In this document: positions 18,830-28,436 of the stretch, one piece after another
Layout of the letters: each line of letters begins with the position of its first letter
Position numbering within the stretch: position 1 is the stretch's first letter
Origin: Enterobacteriaceae bacterium UBA2655
GTDB taxonomy: Bacteria; Pseudomonadota; Gammaproteobacteria; Enterobacterales; Enterobacteriaceae
Direction of reading: 5' to 3'
Assembly (NCBI GenBank): GCA_002359495.1
Contig: DENB01000023.1
Span: forward strand, 1-40,606
Length of the DNA stretch: 40,606 nucleotides
Translations under genes and position numbers: made by a program
The notes under the pieces: model-generated
The model's database searches: none
Seen by the model: only the letters and a program-made list of their open reading frames with translations
What the model was told of the DNA's origin: nothing

Positions 18830-19742
18830 GAAAGTAGCGGTATTAATGGGCGGCACCTCTGCGGAACGCGAGGTATCGCTGATGTCGGGCAACGCGGTGT
18901 TGGCCGGCCTGCGCGAGGCGGGCATCGACGCGCATCCGATCGATACGCGCGATTTTTCCGTGTTGCGTCTGAAAGATGAAGGTTTCGACAAGACGTTTAT
19001 CGCCCTGCACGGTCGCGGCGGCGAAGACGGCACCTTGCAAGCCATGCTCGACTTTTTGCAGATCCCTTATACCGGCAGCGGCGTGATGGCATCGGCGATC
19101 ACCATGGATAAGCTGCGCACCAAGCTGCTGTGGCAAGGACGCGGACTGCCCGCCGGACGTTTCGTCTGGCTGACGCGTCGGCAGATGGAGAGCGGAATGG
19201 ACGCGAATACCGAGGCGGCCATCGCCGCGCTCGGCCTGCCGCTGTTCGTGAAGCCGAGCTGCGAAGGCTCGAGCGTCGGCATCAGCCGGGTTAACAGTCT
19301 TGATGCGTTGCCCGCCGCGCTGGAAGAGGCGTTCCGCCATGACAGCGACGTGCTGATCGAAGCTTTTCTCAGCGGCGCGGAGTATACGGTGGGGATCGTC
19401 GGCGATCGTATTCTGCCTTCGATTCGCATTCAGACCGCCAGCGAATTTTATGACTATCAAGCAAAGTATATTTCTGACGATACCCAATACTTCTGCCCGA
19501 GCGGTTTAAGCGCGGAGCGGGAAGCGGAACTGCAGGCGCTGGTGCTGTCAGCCTGGCAGACGTTGGGGTGTAGCGGATGGGGGCGCGTAGACGTGATGTG
19601 CGATGACCGCGGCGAGTTTCATCTGCTGGAGGTGAACACCTCTCCCGGCATGACCAGCCACAGTCTGGTGCCGATGGCGGCGAAACAGGCGGACATAAGC
19701 TTCTCGCAGCTTGTGGCGCGTATTCTGGAGCTGGCCGACTGA
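18822..19742 (+). CDS. ddlB: D-alanine:D-alanine ligase B
   Basis: DdlB joins two D-alanines with ATP to give the dipeptide used by MurF. From the ATG at 18822 it has 306 residues, equal to E. coli, and begins [20 protein letters not shown]. The ATP-grasp fold is shown by [25 protein letters not shown] and the Mg2+ site [12 protein letters not shown]. The frame is open from 18744, but only the ATG at 18822 has a strong ribosome site (GGAGGAAC) and the family N-terminus. Codons in about 19447-19590 are less GC-rich than in the rest of the gene. ftsQ begins one base after the stop. Confidence 0.96.
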   Translation: MAEKVAVLMGGTSAEREVSLMSGNAVLAGLREAGIDAHPIDTRDFSVLRLKDEGFDKTFIALHGRGGEDGTLQAMLDFLQIPYTGSGVMASAITMDKLRTKLLWQGRGLPAGRFVWLTRRQMESGMDANTEAAIAALGLPLFVKPSCEGSSVGISRVNSLDALPAALEEAFRHDSDVLIEAFLSGAEYTVGIVGDRILPSIRIQTASEFYDYQAKYISDDTQYFCPSGLSAEREAELQALVLSAWQTLGCSGWGRVDVMCDDRGEFHLLEVNTSPGMTSHSLVPMAAKQADISFSQLVARILELAD

Positions 19743-19743
19743 T

Positions 19744-20583
19744 ATGTCACAGGCGGCGCTGAACGTACGAAACCGCGAACCCCAGGAGCGCACGCGCTCC
19801 GGGCGTAGCAACGGTGCCCGGCTTTTCGGCATTGCTTTTCTGCTGATCGTGCTCGGCATTATGGCTTTTGGCGGCTTGGTGGTGCTGAAGTGGATGAACG
19901 ACGCGTCCCGGCTGCCGTTGTCGAAACTGGTGGTCACCGGGCAGACGCACTACACCACCAACGACGATATTCGTCAGGCGATTTTGTCGCTGGGCGCGCC
20001 CGGCACCTTTATGTCGCAGGACGTTAACATTATCCAGCAGCAGATTGAGCGTCTGCCGTGGATCAAGCAGGTCAGCGTGCGCAAGCAGTGGCCGGACGAA
20101 CTGAAGATCCATCTGGTTGAGTACGTCGCCATCGCCCGCTGGAACGATCTGCACATGGTGGACGCCGATGGCGTGTCTTTCAGCGTTCCGGCTAACCATG
20201 CGGGCAAAGAGACGTTGCCGATGCTGTATGGGCCAGAAGGCAGCGAAAAAGAGGTGCTGGCGGGCTATCACAACCTCAGCGATGTATTGAAGGCCCATAA
20301 AATCAACCTGAAGGCGGCGTCGATGGCGGCGCGGCGTTCATGGCAGCTGGTCACCAGCGACGACGTGCGCATTGAGCTTGGACGCAATGACACTATGAAG
20401 CGTCTGCAACGATTTATCGAGCTCTGGCCGGTGCTGCAGCAGCAGGCGCAGGCGGAGAACAAACGCGTCGACTATGTTGATTTGCGTTATGACTCGGGCG
20501 CGGCGGTAGGTTGGTCGCCAGCGCTAATGGAGCCAAAGGACAGTAATCAGCAACAAAACCAGGCACAGGCTAAACAACAATGA
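19744..20583 (+). CDS. ftsQ: Cell division protein FtsQ
   Basis: FtsQ is a bitopic inner-membrane protein that recruits FtsLB and downstream divisome proteins. From the ATG at 19744 it has 279 residues (276 in E. coli). It begins [14 protein letters not shown], has one membrane segment at about residues 26-46, then a POTRA domain ([40 protein letters not shown]) and a beta domain with [14 protein letters not shown] near the C-terminus. The earlier in-frame start at 19711 lies within ddlB and gives an unrelated extension. The TGA overlaps the ftsA ATG by 4 bases. Confidence 0.96.
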   Translation: MSQAALNVRNREPQERTRSGRSNGARLFGIAFLLIVLGIMAFGGLVVLKWMNDASRLPLSKLVVTGQTHYTTNDDIRQAILSLGAPGTFMSQDVNIIQQQIERLPWIKQVSVRKQWPDELKIHLVEYVAIARWNDLHMVDADGVSFSVPANHAGKETLPMLYGPEGSEKEVLAGYHNLSDVLKAHKINLKAASMAARRSWQLVTSDDVRIELGRNDTMKRLQRFIELWPVLQQQAQAENKRVDYVDLRYDSGAAVGWSPALMEPKDSNQQQNQAQAKQQ

Positions 20584-21836
20584 TCAAGGCAACGGACAGA
20601 AAACTGGTAGTGGGACTCGAAATCGGCACCGCCAAGGTTGCCGCCCTTGTTGGGGAAATTCTGCCCGATGGTATGGTCAACATTATCGGGGTGGGCAGCT
20701 GCCCTTCCCGCGGTATGGATAAAGGCGGCGTAAACGATCTGGAGTCGGTGGTGAAATGCGTGCAGCGCGCCATCGATCAGGCGGAGCTGATGGCCGATTG
20801 TCAGATTTCTTCGGTCTACCTCGCATTATCGGGCAAACATATCAGTTGTCAGAACGAAATCGGGATGGTTCCGATTTCCGAAGAGGAAGTCACCCAGGAT
20901 GATGTGGAGAACGTAGTACATACCGCTAAATCGGTGCGCGTACGCGACGAACACCGCATTCTGCACGTCATTCCTCAGGAATACGCCATCGATTATCAGG
21001 AAGGGATTAAAAATCCGGTGGGACTTTCCGGCGTGCGTATGCAGGCGAAAGTACATTTAATCACCTGCCACAACGATATGGCGAAAAATATTGTCAAAGC
21101 CGTTGAACGTTGCGGCCTGAAAGTTGACCAACTGATTTTTGCCGGACTGGCGTCCAGCTTTGCGGTGCTGACCGAAGATGAACGTGAGCTGGGCGTCTGT
21201 GTTGTCGACATTGGCGGCGGTACAATGGATATCGCCGTCTATACTGGCGGGGCGCTGCGTCATACCAAGGTGATTCCTTATGCCGGAAACGTGGTCACCA
21301 GCGACATCGCCTATGCGTTCGGCACGCCGCCCACCGATGCGGAAGCGATTAAAGTGCGTCACGGCTGCGCCCTGGGCTCCATTGTCGGAAAAGACGAGAA
21401 CGTCGAGGTGCCGAGCGTCGGTGGACGACCGCCGCGCAGCCTGCAGCGTCAGACGCTGGCGGAAGTGATAGAGCCGCGTTATACCGAGCTGCTGAATCTG
21501 GTTAACGACGAGATTCTGCAATTGCAGGAGCAGCTGCGTCAGCAGGGGGTGAAGCATCATCTTGCCGCTGGCATCGTATTGACCGGCGGCGCGGCGCAAA
21601 TCGAAGGGCTGGCGGCCTGTGCGCAACGCGTATTCCATACGCAGGTGCGCATCGGGCAGCCGCTGAATATTACCGGCTTAACAGATTATGCGCAGGAGCC
21701 GTACTACTCAACGGCGGTTGGGCTTCTGCACTACGGAAAAGAATCGCATCTGAATGGCGATGCGGAAACGGAAAAACGAGCGTCAGTCGGCAACTGGTTC
21801 AAACGAATCAACAGTTGGCTGAAAAAAGAGTTTTAA
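20580..21836 (+). CDS. ftsA: Cell division protein FtsA (actin-like)
   Basis: FtsA is an actin-fold ATPase that tethers FtsZ to the membrane and signals to the divisome. It has 418 residues (420 in E. coli). The actin-family phosphate loops are seen in [16 protein letters not shown] near residue 10 and [14 protein letters not shown] near residue 210, with [10 protein letters not shown] as the adenosine motif near 336. The 1C domain occupies about residues 85-165. The C-terminus [14 protein letters not shown] is the conserved amphipathic membrane-targeting helix. It is coupled to ftsQ by an ATGA overlap; 71 bases with a hairpin separate it from ftsZ. Confidence 0.97.
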   Translation: MIKATDRKLVVGLEIGTAKVAALVGEILPDGMVNIIGVGSCPSRGMDKGGVNDLESVVKCVQRAIDQAELMADCQISSVYLALSGKHISCQNEIGMVPISEEEVTQDDVENVVHTAKSVRVRDEHRILHVIPQEYAIDYQEGIKNPVGLSGVRMQAKVHLITCHNDMAKNIVKAVERCGLKVDQLIFAGLASSFAVLTEDERELGVCVVDIGGGTMDIAVYTGGALRHTKVIPYAGNVVTSDIAYAFGTPPTDAEAIKVRHGCALGSIVGKDENVEVPSVGGRPPRSLQRQTLAEVIEPRYTELLNLVNDEILQLQEQLRQQGVKHHLAAGIVLTGGAAQIEGLAACAQRVFHTQVRIGQPLNITGLTDYAQEPYYSTAVGLLHYGKESHLNGDAETEKRASVGNWFKRINSWLKKEF

Positions 21837-21847
21837 TTTTAGTAAAA

Positions 21848-21878
21848 GGGGATCATGCTGACACTATTAATGATCTCC
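21848..21878 (+). other. Hairpin in the ftsA-ftsZ spacer
   Basis: GGGGATCAT (21848-21856) pairs with ATGATCTCC (21870-21878) over 9 bp with one G-U pair and a 13-base loop, 29 bases before the ftsZ start. There is no T-run, so it is not an intrinsic terminator. It may affect mRNA processing or stability; that is inference. Confidence 0.5.
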
Positions 21879-21907
21879 AGGCGACAGGCACATAACGGAG
21901 AGAAATC

Positions 21908-23065
21908 ATGTTTGAACCTATGGAATTAACCAACGACGCGGTGATTAAAGTCATCGGCGTCGGCGGTGGCGGTGGCAACGCCGTAGAACACATGGTACGC
22001 GAACGTATCGAAGGTGTGGAATTCTTCGCTGTAAACACCGACGCGCAAGCGTTGCGTAAAACGGCGGTCGGCCAGACTATCCAGATTGGTAATAACATTA
22101 CCAAGGGACTCGGCGCGGGTGCGAACCCGGAAGTGGGCCGAACCTCAGCGGAAGAAGATCGCGAAGCGCTGCGTTCCGCGCTGGACGGGGCAGACATGGT
22201 GTTCATCGCGGCAGGCATGGGCGGCGGTACCGGTACCGGCGCGGCGCCTGTAGTGGCGGAAGTGGCTAAAGATTTAGGTATCCTGACGGTTGCGGTTGTC
22301 ACTAAGCCGTTCAACTTTGAAGGCAAAAAGCGTATGGCTTTTGCCGAGCAGGGTATCGCCGAGCTGTCGAAGCACGTTGATTCGCTGATCACTATTCCTA
22401 ACGACAAATTACTGAAGGTGTTGGGGCGCGGCATTTCTCTGCTCGACGCGTTCGGCGCGGCTAACGACGTGTTGAAAGGCGCGGTGCAGGGGATCGCTGA
22501 ACTGATTACCCGCCCGGGCCTGATGAACGTCGACTTCGCGGACGTCCGTACCGTGATGTCGGAAATGGGTTACGCCATGATGGGTTCCGGCGTCGCCTGC
22601 GGCGAAGACCGCGCGGAAGAAGCGGCCGAAATGGCGATCTCCAGCCCGCTGCTGGAAGATATCGACCTTTCCGGCGCCCGCGGCGTGCTGGTCAACATCA
22701 CGGCGGGCTTCGACCTGCGTCTGGATGAGTTCGAAACCGTGGGTAACACCATCCGCGCCTTCGCCTCTGACAACGCCACCGTGGTGATCGGCACTTCGCT
22801 GGATCCGGAAATGAACGACGAACTGCGCGTCACCGTGGTGGCGACCGGCATCGGCATGGATAAGCGTCCGGAAATCACGCTGGTCACCAACAAGCCCGCC
22901 AGTCAGCCGGTTATGGATCATCGCTACCAGCAGCACGGCATGTCTCCGCTGCCGCCGCAGGAGCAGAAACCGGCCGCTAAAGTGGTGAACGACCAGAATA
23001 CGCCGTCGAACAAAGAGCCCGACTATCTGGATATTCCGGCGTTTCTGCGCAAGCAGGCCGACTAG
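21908..23065 (+). CDS. ftsZ: Cell division GTPase FtsZ
   Basis: FtsZ is the tubulin-like GTPase that polymerises into the Z-ring. It has 385 residues (383 in E. coli). The nucleotide site shows [13 protein letters not shown] near residue 18 and the tubulin signature [14 protein letters not shown] near 107; the T7 loop is [11 protein letters not shown] near 207. A variable linker with Gln/Pro/Lys is followed by the conserved tail [14 protein letters not shown], which binds FtsA, ZipA and ZapD. CGGAGAG precedes the ATG. ZapD, one of its partners, is coded in this window on the minus strand at 28437. Confidence 0.98.
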   Translation: MFEPMELTNDAVIKVIGVGGGGGNAVEHMVRERIEGVEFFAVNTDAQALRKTAVGQTIQIGNNITKGLGAGANPEVGRTSAEEDREALRSALDGADMVFIAAGMGGGTGTGAAPVVAEVAKDLGILTVAVVTKPFNFEGKKRMAFAEQGIAELSKHVDSLITIPNDKLLKVLGRGISLLDAFGAANDVLKGAVQGIAELITRPGLMNVDFADVRTVMSEMGYAMMGSGVACGEDRAEEAAEMAISSPLLEDIDLSGARGVLVNITAGFDLRLDEFETVGNTIRAFASDNATVVIGTSLDPEMNDELRVTVVATGIGMDKRPEITLVTNKPASQPVMDHRYQQHGMSPLPPQEQKPAAKVVNDQNTPSNKEPDYLDIPAFLRKQAD

Positions 23066-23166
23066 GAATAAGCTGAGAATTGGGATTCTCCGCTCTTTGT
23101 GCTAAAGTACTCGCCCGCTGGTAAAGTATACTGGCGGTCGGATGGGCAATATTGCGAGATAATACG

Positions 23167-24084
23167 ATGATCAAACAAAGGACATTAAAACGTATTGTTC
23201 AGGCGACTGGCGTCGGTTTGCATACCGGCAAAAAAGTCACCCTGACGTTACGCCCTGCGCCGGCCAATACCGGGGTCATCTATCGTCGCACTGACTTGAA
23301 TCCACCGGTAGACTTTCCGGCTGATGCAAAATACGTGCGCGACACCATGCTGAGTACCTGCCTGGTGAACGATGAAGGCGTGCGTATTTCTACCGTTGAG
23401 CACCTTAACGCCGCGCTGGCGGGCCTGGGCATCGACAACATTATTGTTGAAGTCGATGCGCCGGAAATCCCGATCATGGACGGTAGTGCTGCGCCTTTCA
23501 TCTATCTGTTGATGGATGGCGGTATCGATGAGCTGAACAGCGCGAAAAAATTCGTGCGCGTGAAGCAAACAGTGCGTGTTGAAGATGGCGATAAGTGGGC
23601 CGAAATTAGACCGTTTAACGGTTTCTCGCTCGATTTTACTATCGACTTTAAACACCCGGCGATCGATGCCAGCTCGCAGCGTTACAAAATGAACTTCTCG
23701 GCTGAGGCCTTTATGCGCCAAATCAGCCGTGCGCGTACCTTCGGCTTTATGCGCGAAATCGAATATCTGCAGTCTCGTGGCCTGTGCCTGGGCGGTAGTC
23801 TTGATTGCGCCATCGTGGTTGATGATTTCCGCGTACTGAATGAAGAAGGTCTGCGTTTCGAGGATGAGTTCGTTCGTCACAAAATGCTGGACGCTATCGG
23901 CGATCTGTTTATGTGTGGTCACAACATTATCGGCGCGTTTACCGCCTTTAAATCCGGCCATGCGTTAAACAATAAACTGCTGCAGGCGGTGCTGGCGAAA
24001 CAGGAAGCCTGGGAATGGGCGACCTTCGAAGACGAAGCTGAACTGCCGTTGGCATTCAAAGCCCCGAATCTGGTTCTGGCATAA
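23167..24084 (+). CDS. lpxC: UDP-3-O-acyl-GlcNAc deacetylase
   Basis: LpxC is the Zn2+ deacetylase that commits UDP-3-O-acyl-GlcNAc to lipid A synthesis. From the ATG at 23167 it has 305 residues, equal to E. coli, and begins [21 protein letters not shown]. Zinc ligands are in [10 protein letters not shown] (His79) and [11 protein letters not shown] (His238, Asp242). The open frame extends upstream to 23152, but the family start is MIKQ. The protein ends [11 protein letters not shown]; in E. coli the LA-x5-AVLA tail is the FtsH degron, so here the first degron alanine is replaced by Leu. It has a 101-base gap from ftsZ, where a separate promoter is likely (TATACT at 23127). Confidence 0.97.
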   Translation: MIKQRTLKRIVQATGVGLHTGKKVTLTLRPAPANTGVIYRRTDLNPPVDFPADAKYVRDTMLSTCLVNDEGVRISTVEHLNAALAGLGIDNIIVEVDAPEIPIMDGSAAPFIYLLMDGGIDELNSAKKFVRVKQTVRVEDGDKWAEIRPFNGFSLDFTIDFKHPAIDASSQRYKMNFSAEAFMRQISRARTFGFMREIEYLQSRGLCLGGSLDCAIVVDDFRVLNEEGLRFEDEFVRHKMLDAIGDLFMCGHNIIGAFTAFKSGHALNNKLLQAVLAKQEAWEWATFEDEAELPLAFKAPNLVLA

Positions 24085-24094
24085 GCTGTCAAAG

Positions 24095-24143
24095 CGGCTG
24101 GTCTCGCTGACACCCTCTCCGGTCAGCAGAACCAGCCGTTTTT
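24095..24143 (+). terminator. lpxC terminator
   Basis: CGGCTGGT pairs with ACCAGCCG (24095-24102 with 24131-24138) and an inner GCTGAC pairs with GTCAGC; five T follow at once. It begins 10 bases after the lpxC stop and should separate the dcw cluster from secM-secA. Confidence 0.9.
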
Positions 24144-24243
24144 ATTCCGTTCTTTGTAAATTGCGATCTTGCTTCCATGCTTTTACTTTCCTGTTGAAAC
24201 TCTGACCGAAAAAGCACGGTTTCTCTCCGGCTTACGCCAATCT

Positions 24244-24273
24244 TTGATGTGGAAACAGCGCAATAGTGATACT
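24244..24273 (+). promoter_or_regulatory. Candidate secM-secA promoter
   Basis: TTGATG (24244-24249), an 18-base spacer and GATACT (24268-24273) lie after the lpxC terminator and about 95 bases upstream of secM. Each box matches the sigma-70 consensus at 4 of 6. A promoter is needed here if the terminator is efficient. Confidence 0.45.
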
Positions 24274-24368
24274 ATCAGGCGCTTAATCAGGCAGGGTGCC
24301 TTCGCGCGATGCGCGACCGGCAAACCATTAATGTGTGCATTCTCCACGTTGTGCTCTACGGACAGGTT

Positions 24369-24878
24369 GTGATCGGAATTCTTTTTCGCTGGCGACAATT
24401 TGGCAGACGCTACTTTTGGCCTCATCTCCTGTTCGGGATGGTGGCGGCCAGCCTTGGCCTGCCGGTTAATGCGCAAAGCACCGAACCGAATGCCCAGCCT
24501 GACAAACCTTCCAGCAGCCTGTTTATCGGCAACGCCGTTCGTTTCGATCATCTGATTCGCCTGCAGGAAACGGCCCGACGCCCTAATTTCACGGTGGATT
24601 ACTGGCATCAACATGCCATTCGCACCGTTATTCGCCATCTCTCCTTTACGCTTGCGCCGCAGCATTTAACGGAGCAGGCCGATGCGCTGCCGCTGGCGGT
24701 GCAGAAGCTGGCGTTAATCGATTCACTGCATGCGTTGCTGACGCATCAGTCACAGCCTCTCCTGCTGCAGAACGCAGCTGAAAATACCCGGACGCATCAT
24801 GCCGAATCGTTTCACAGCGGTCGCTGGCGCGCGAAAGTTCTGGGCATTCGCGCCGGTCCCCGATTCGAACTCTGCTAA
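24369..24878 (+). CDS. secM: SecM secretion monitor (translation-arrest peptide)
   Basis: SecM is exported by the Sec system; when export is slow its nascent chain arrests the ribosome and exposes the secA ribosome site. From the GTG at 24369 it has 169 residues (170 in E. coli): a long signal peptide with RWRQFGRRYFWPHLLFGMVA, a middle with VDYWHQHAIRTVIRHLSF, and the arrest region at residues 148-164. The E. coli motif is F-x4-W-I-x4-GIRAGP; here F148 and W153 keep their spacing and GIRAGP is intact, but the Ile after Trp is Arg154. The chain ends RFELC instead of QRLT. GTG is chosen by alignment with E. coli; an ATG at 24309 would add 20 unrelated residues. Confidence 0.93.
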   Translation: MIGILFRWRQFGRRYFWPHLLFGMVAASLGLPVNAQSTEPNAQPDKPSSSLFIGNAVRFDHLIRLQETARRPNFTVDYWHQHAIRTVIRHLSFTLAPQHLTEQADALPLAVQKLALIDSLHALLTHQSQPLLLQNAAENTRTHHAESFHSGRWRAKVLGIRAGPRFELC

Positions 24879-24911
24879 GCTTGTTGGTTTTTTCACTCTG
24901 TTAAGATTTCG

Positions 24912-24932
24912 CAGCCCGTGTCGTCACGGCTG
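24912..24932 (+). other. Hairpin just upstream of the secA ribosome site
   Basis: CAGC-C-CGTG pairs with CACG-GCTG around a TCGT loop (8 bp, one bulged C). It ends 4 bases before GAGAAC, the likely secA ribosome binding site. It may form part of the secM-secA structure opened by SecM arrest; the full fold needs computing. Confidence 0.45.
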
Positions 24933-24951
24933 AATTGAGAACATATTCATC

Positions 24952-27657
24952 ATGTTAATCAAATTATTAACCAAAGTATTTGGAAGCAGCAACGATCGCA
25001 CCCTGCGCCGCATGCGCAAGGTGGTGGACCTCATCAACAAGATGGAGCCTGATTTTGTAAAGCTCTCTGATGATGAACTGAAAGCGAAAACGCAGGAGTT
25101 CCGTGCCCGTCTGGAAAAAGGCGAAGTGCTGGAGAACCTGATCCCGGAAGCCTTCGCGACAGTACGTGAAGCGAGTAAGCGCGTCTTCAATATGCGTCAC
25201 TTCGACGTGCAGTTGATCGGCGGCATGGTGCTGAACGACCGCTGCATCGCTGAGATGCGTACCGGTGAAGGTAAAACGCTGACGGCGACCTTGCCTGCCT
25301 ATCTCAACGCGCTGAGCGGCAAAGGCGTGCATGTTATTACGGTGAACGACTATCTGGCGCAGCGCGACGCCGAAAATAACCGCCCGCTGTTTGAGTTCCT
25401 TGGCCTGACCGTGGGCATCAACCTGCCGAACATGCCGGCGCCGGCGAAACGCGCGGCTTATGCGGCTGACATCACCTACGGCACCAACAATGAATACGGC
25501 TTCGACTATCTGCGCGACAACATGGCGTTCAGCCCGGAAGATCGCGTGCAGCGCAAACTGCACTATGCGTTAGTGGATGAGGTGGACTCCATCCTGATCG
25601 ATGAAGCGCGTACGCCGCTGATCATCTCGGGTCCGGCGGAAGACAGCTCCGATCTCTATATCAAAGTGAATAAAATCATTCCTCATCTGATTCGTCAGGA
25701 GAAAGAGGATTCCGATACCTTCCAGGGCGAAGGCCACTTCTCGGTTGACGAGAAAGCGCGTCAGGTTCATCTGACCGAGCGCGGTCTGGTCACTATTGAA
25801 GAGCTGTTGGTGAGCCAGGGCATTATGGAAGAGGGCGAGTCGCTCTATTCGCCGACCAACATCATGTTGATGCATCACGTGACCGCGGCGCTGCGCGCCC
25901 ATGCGCTCTTCACGCGCGATGTGGATTACATCGTCAAAGATGGCGAAGTTATCATCGTTGATGAACACACTGGTCGTACTATGCAGGGTCGTCGCTGGTC
26001 AGATGGTCTTCATCAGGCGGTTGAAGCGAAAGAGGGCGTCGAGATTCAAAACGAAAACCAGACGCTCGCCTCCATTACTTTTCAGAACTACTTCCGTCTG
26101 TACGAGAAACTGGCCGGTATGACCGGGACAGCGGATACGGAAGCCTTTGAATTCAGCTCGATCTATAAGCTCGATACTATCGTTGTGCCGACCAACCGTC
26201 CAATGGTGCGTAAAGATTTGGCCGATCTGGTCTACATGACCGAAAAAGAAAAAATCGACGCCATTATCGAAGATATCCGCGAGCGTACCGCTAACGGACA
26301 GCCGGTGCTGGTGGGAACCATCTCGATTGAAAAATCTGAGGTCGTGTCCAACGAGCTGACCCGCGCAGGCATCAAACATAACGTGCTGAACGCGAAGTTC
26401 CATGCGCGCGAAGCGGATATCGTCGCGCAGGCGGGCCAGCCGGGCGCGGTGACCATCGCCACTAACATGGCCGGCCGCGGTACCGATATCGTGCTGGGCG
26501 GCAGCTGGCAGGCGGAGATCGCCGAACTGCAGGAGCCGGACGCCGCGCAGATCGAAGCGATTAAAGCCGCCTGGCAACAGCGCCACGAAGCGGTGCTGGC
26601 GGCGGGCGGTCTGCATATTATCGGTACTGAACGTCATGAATCGCGCCGTATCGATAACCAGCTGCGCGGCCGTGCCGGTCGTCAGGGCGATGCGGGTTCA
26701 TCCCGTTTCTACCTCTCAATGGAAGATGCACTGATGCGTATTTTCGCCTCGGACCGCGTATCCAATATGATGCGTAAGCTGGGGATGAAGCCGGGCGAAG
26801 CGATTGAACATCCGTGGGTCACCAAGGCGATCGCCAATGCGCAGCGCAAAGTTGAAAGCCGTAACTTCGATATTCGTAAGCAGCTGCTGGAATATGACGA
26901 TGTGGCGAACGATCAGCGCCGTGCCATCTACACCCAGCGTAACGAGCTGCTGGATGTGGCCGACGTCAGCGAAACCATTAACAGCATCCGCGAAGATGTG
27001 TTGAAGTCGACCATCGACACCTATATCCCGCCGCAATCGCTGGAGGAGATGTGGGATGTGCCGGGTCTGGAAGAGCGCCTGCGTAACGACTTCGATCTCG
27101 ATCTGCCCGTCGCCGACTGGCTGGATAAAGAGTCGGATCTGCATGAAGAGACGCTGCGCGAACGCATTATGACGCGCGCCGTAGAGAGCTACGCGGCGAA
27201 AGAAGAGATTGTCGGCGCAGAGATGATGCGCAACTTTGAAAAAGGCGTGATGCTGCAAACGCTTGATTCGCTCTGGAAAGAACACCTGGCGGCGATGGAC
27301 TACCTGCGTCAGGGGATTCACCTGCGCGGCTATGCTCAAAAAGATCCGAAGCAGGAGTACAAACGTGAATCTTTCGCCATGTTTGCCGCTATGCTGGAAT
27401 CACTGAAATATGAAGTGGTCAGCACGTTGAGCAAGGTTCAGGTTCGCATGCCGGAAGAGGTCGAGGCGATGGAACAGCAGCGCCGCGAAGAAGCTGAGCG
27501 CCTGGCGCAGCAGCAGCAGCTGAGCCATGTCGATACCGAAACGGAAGCGGCGGTCGCGCTGGCGGCGCAGAGCGGCGAGCGTAAAGTGGGGCGCAACGAT
27601 CCCTGCCCGTGCGGCTCCGGCAAAAAATATAAGCAGTGTCACGGTCGTCTGGCCTGA
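24952..27657 (+). CDS. secA: Preprotein translocase ATPase SecA
   Basis: SecA is the motor that drives preproteins through SecYEG. It has 901 residues, equal to E. coli. The N-terminus [20 protein letters not shown] is typical; Walker A is [19 protein letters not shown] near residue 100 and the DEAD-like Walker B is [16 protein letters not shown] near 207. NMAGRGTDI and GRAGRQGD are helicase motifs of the second nucleotide domain. The C-terminus carries the zinc/SecB-binding motif [13 protein letters not shown]. It follows secM by 73 bases, and its translation is expected to depend on SecM arrest. Confidence 0.98.
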   Translation: MLIKLLTKVFGSSNDRTLRRMRKVVDLINKMEPDFVKLSDDELKAKTQEFRARLEKGEVLENLIPEAFATVREASKRVFNMRHFDVQLIGGMVLNDRCIAEMRTGEGKTLTATLPAYLNALSGKGVHVITVNDYLAQRDAENNRPLFEFLGLTVGINLPNMPAPAKRAAYAADITYGTNNEYGFDYLRDNMAFSPEDRVQRKLHYALVDEVDSILIDEARTPLIISGPAEDSSDLYIKVNKIIPHLIRQEKEDSDTFQGEGHFSVDEKARQVHLTERGLVTIEELLVSQGIMEEGESLYSPTNIMLMHHVTAALRAHALFTRDVDYIVKDGEVIIVDEHTGRTMQGRRWSDGLHQAVEAKEGVEIQNENQTLASITFQNYFRLYEKLAGMTGTADTEAFEFSSIYKLDTIVVPTNRPMVRKDLADLVYMTEKEKIDAIIEDIRERTANGQPVLVGTISIEKSEVVSNELTRAGIKHNVLNAKFHAREADIVAQAGQPGAVTIATNMAGRGTDIVLGGSWQAEIAELQEPDAAQIEAIKAAWQQRHEAVLAAGGLHIIGTERHESRRIDNQLRGRAGRQGDAGSSRFYLSMEDALMRIFASDRVSNMMRKLGMKPGEAIEHPWVTKAIANAQRKVESRNFDIRKQLLEYDDVANDQRRAIYTQRNELLDVADVSETINSIREDVLKSTIDTYIPPQSLEEMWDVPGLEERLRNDFDLDLPVADWLDKESDLHEETLRERIMTRAVESYAAKEEIVGAEMMRNFEKGVMLQTLDSLWKEHLAAMDYLRQGIHLRGYAQKDPKQEYKRESFAMFAAMLESLKYEVVSTLSKVQVRMPEEVEAMEQQRREEAERLAQQQQLSHVDTETEAAVALAAQSGERKVGRNDPCPCGSGKKYKQCHGRLA

Positions 27658-27670
27658 CAATGAGCTAACT

Positions 27671-27698
27671 AAAAAAAGGAGCCGCTGGCTCCTTTTTT
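27671..27698 (+). terminator. secA terminator
   Basis: AAAAAAGGAGCC and GGCTCCTTTTTT form a perfect 12-bp stem with a 3-base loop and an in-stem T-run. It begins 14 bases after the secA stop. Confidence 0.93.
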
Positions 27699-27802
27699 AT
27701 GGCATTTTTTCCTGGCTCGCTTGCGCGATATGATGAGCAAAGGCGATCGACGCCATGCGCTGGCGCGGCGCGCTTAACAATGAAAACAACCAGGACTGAA
27801 AT

Positions 27803-28198
27803 ATGAAACACCTGCAGGTTGCAGTAGGCGTCATTCGCAACGCCAGTAAACAGATATTCCTCACTCAGCGGGCGGCAACGTCGCATATGGCGAATAAATG
27901 GGAGTTCCCCGGCGGAAAAATCGAGGCGGGCGAAAGCGCTGAAGAGGCGTTAAAACGCGAGCTCCATGAGGAGACCGGCATCGAGGTGGCAGCGGCGCAA
28001 GCGATCGGCAGCGCCGACCACAGCTATAAAGATGTTCGCGTCACGCTGCATTTTTTCCTGGTGGAAAGCTGGAAAGGCGAACCCTGGGGACGCGAAGGTC
28101 AGCCGCAGCGCTGGGTTGCGCAGCAGCATCTGGTGGCGGAGGAGTTTCCCCCCGCCAACCATGACCTGGTTTCTCGCCTGGTTTCCGGCGAACTTTAA
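27803..28198 (+). CDS. mutT: 8-oxo-dGTP diphosphatase
   Basis: MutT hydrolyses 8-oxo-dGTP to the monophosphate and so prevents A:T to C:G transversions. It has 131 residues (E. coli 129). The Nudix box GX5EX7REXXEEXG reads GGKIEAGESAEEALKRELHE followed by ETGIEV, with the catalytic glutamates present. FPPANHDLVSRL near the C-terminus is a family feature. Conservation to E. coli is lower than for its neighbours, as usual for MutT. It follows the secA terminator, so a promoter in 27699-27802 is likely. It converges with yacG, 30 bases away. Confidence 0.94.
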   Translation: MKHLQVAVGVIRNASKQIFLTQRAATSHMANKWEFPGGKIEAGESAEEALKRELHEETGIEVAAAQAIGSADHSYKDVRVTLHFFLVESWKGEPWGREGQPQRWVAQQHLVAEEFPPANHDLVSRLVSGEL

Positions 28199-28228
28199 TC
28201 CGGGCAGGGCAGCACGCCTCACAACCGG

Positions 28229-28429
28229 CTAACGCTCTTCTTCGCTCCAGTCATCGCTGTCCGTCATATCGCCGCTGCTGGGAATGCGTTTCTCTTCCGC
28301 GGCCCACTCGCCCAGATCGATCAGCTGGCAGCGCTTGCTGCAAAAAGGCCGCCACGGACTTAACTCATCCCAAAGGACCACTTTTCCACAGGCCGGACAG
28401 TTTACGGTTATCATCTCATTTTGCATCAT
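28229..28429 (-). CDS. yacG: DNA gyrase inhibitor YacG (zinc protein)
   Basis: YacG is a small zinc-finger protein that binds GyrB and inhibits gyrase. The 66 residues show the four zinc cysteines CPAC and CSKRC in [12 protein letters not shown] and [14 protein letters not shown], then [12 protein letters not shown] and an acidic tail ending DWSEEER. The start is ambiguous: tandem ATGs lie at 28429 and 28426, with GAGAGG upstream better spaced for the second, and a third in-frame ATG at 28414 sits directly before ITVN. It is 7 bases downstream of zapD, in the coaE-zapD-yacG operon order of E. coli. Confidence 0.94.
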   Translation of the reverse strand: MMQNEMITVNCPACGKVVLWDELSPWRPFCSKRCQLIDLGEWAAEEKRIPSSGDMTDSDDWSEEER

Positions 28430-28436
28430 CGGCCTC

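Noticed and set aside
17039..19045. 668-codon open frame on the minus strand opposite murG, murC and ddlB
   Set aside because: It lies wholly antisense to three well-conserved genes, its translation is rich in Arg, His, Gln and Ala with no recognisable domain, and such long antisense frames are common opposite GC-rich genes.
23097..23132. Full -35/-10 promoter assignment for lpxC
   Set aside because: TATACT at 23127 is a fair -10, but no -35 box lies at 16-18 bases; only mentioned in the lpxC entry.
24309..24368. Upstream ATG for secM adding 20 residues
   Set aside because: The extension does not resemble SecM and the GTG at 24369 lines up with the E. coli start.
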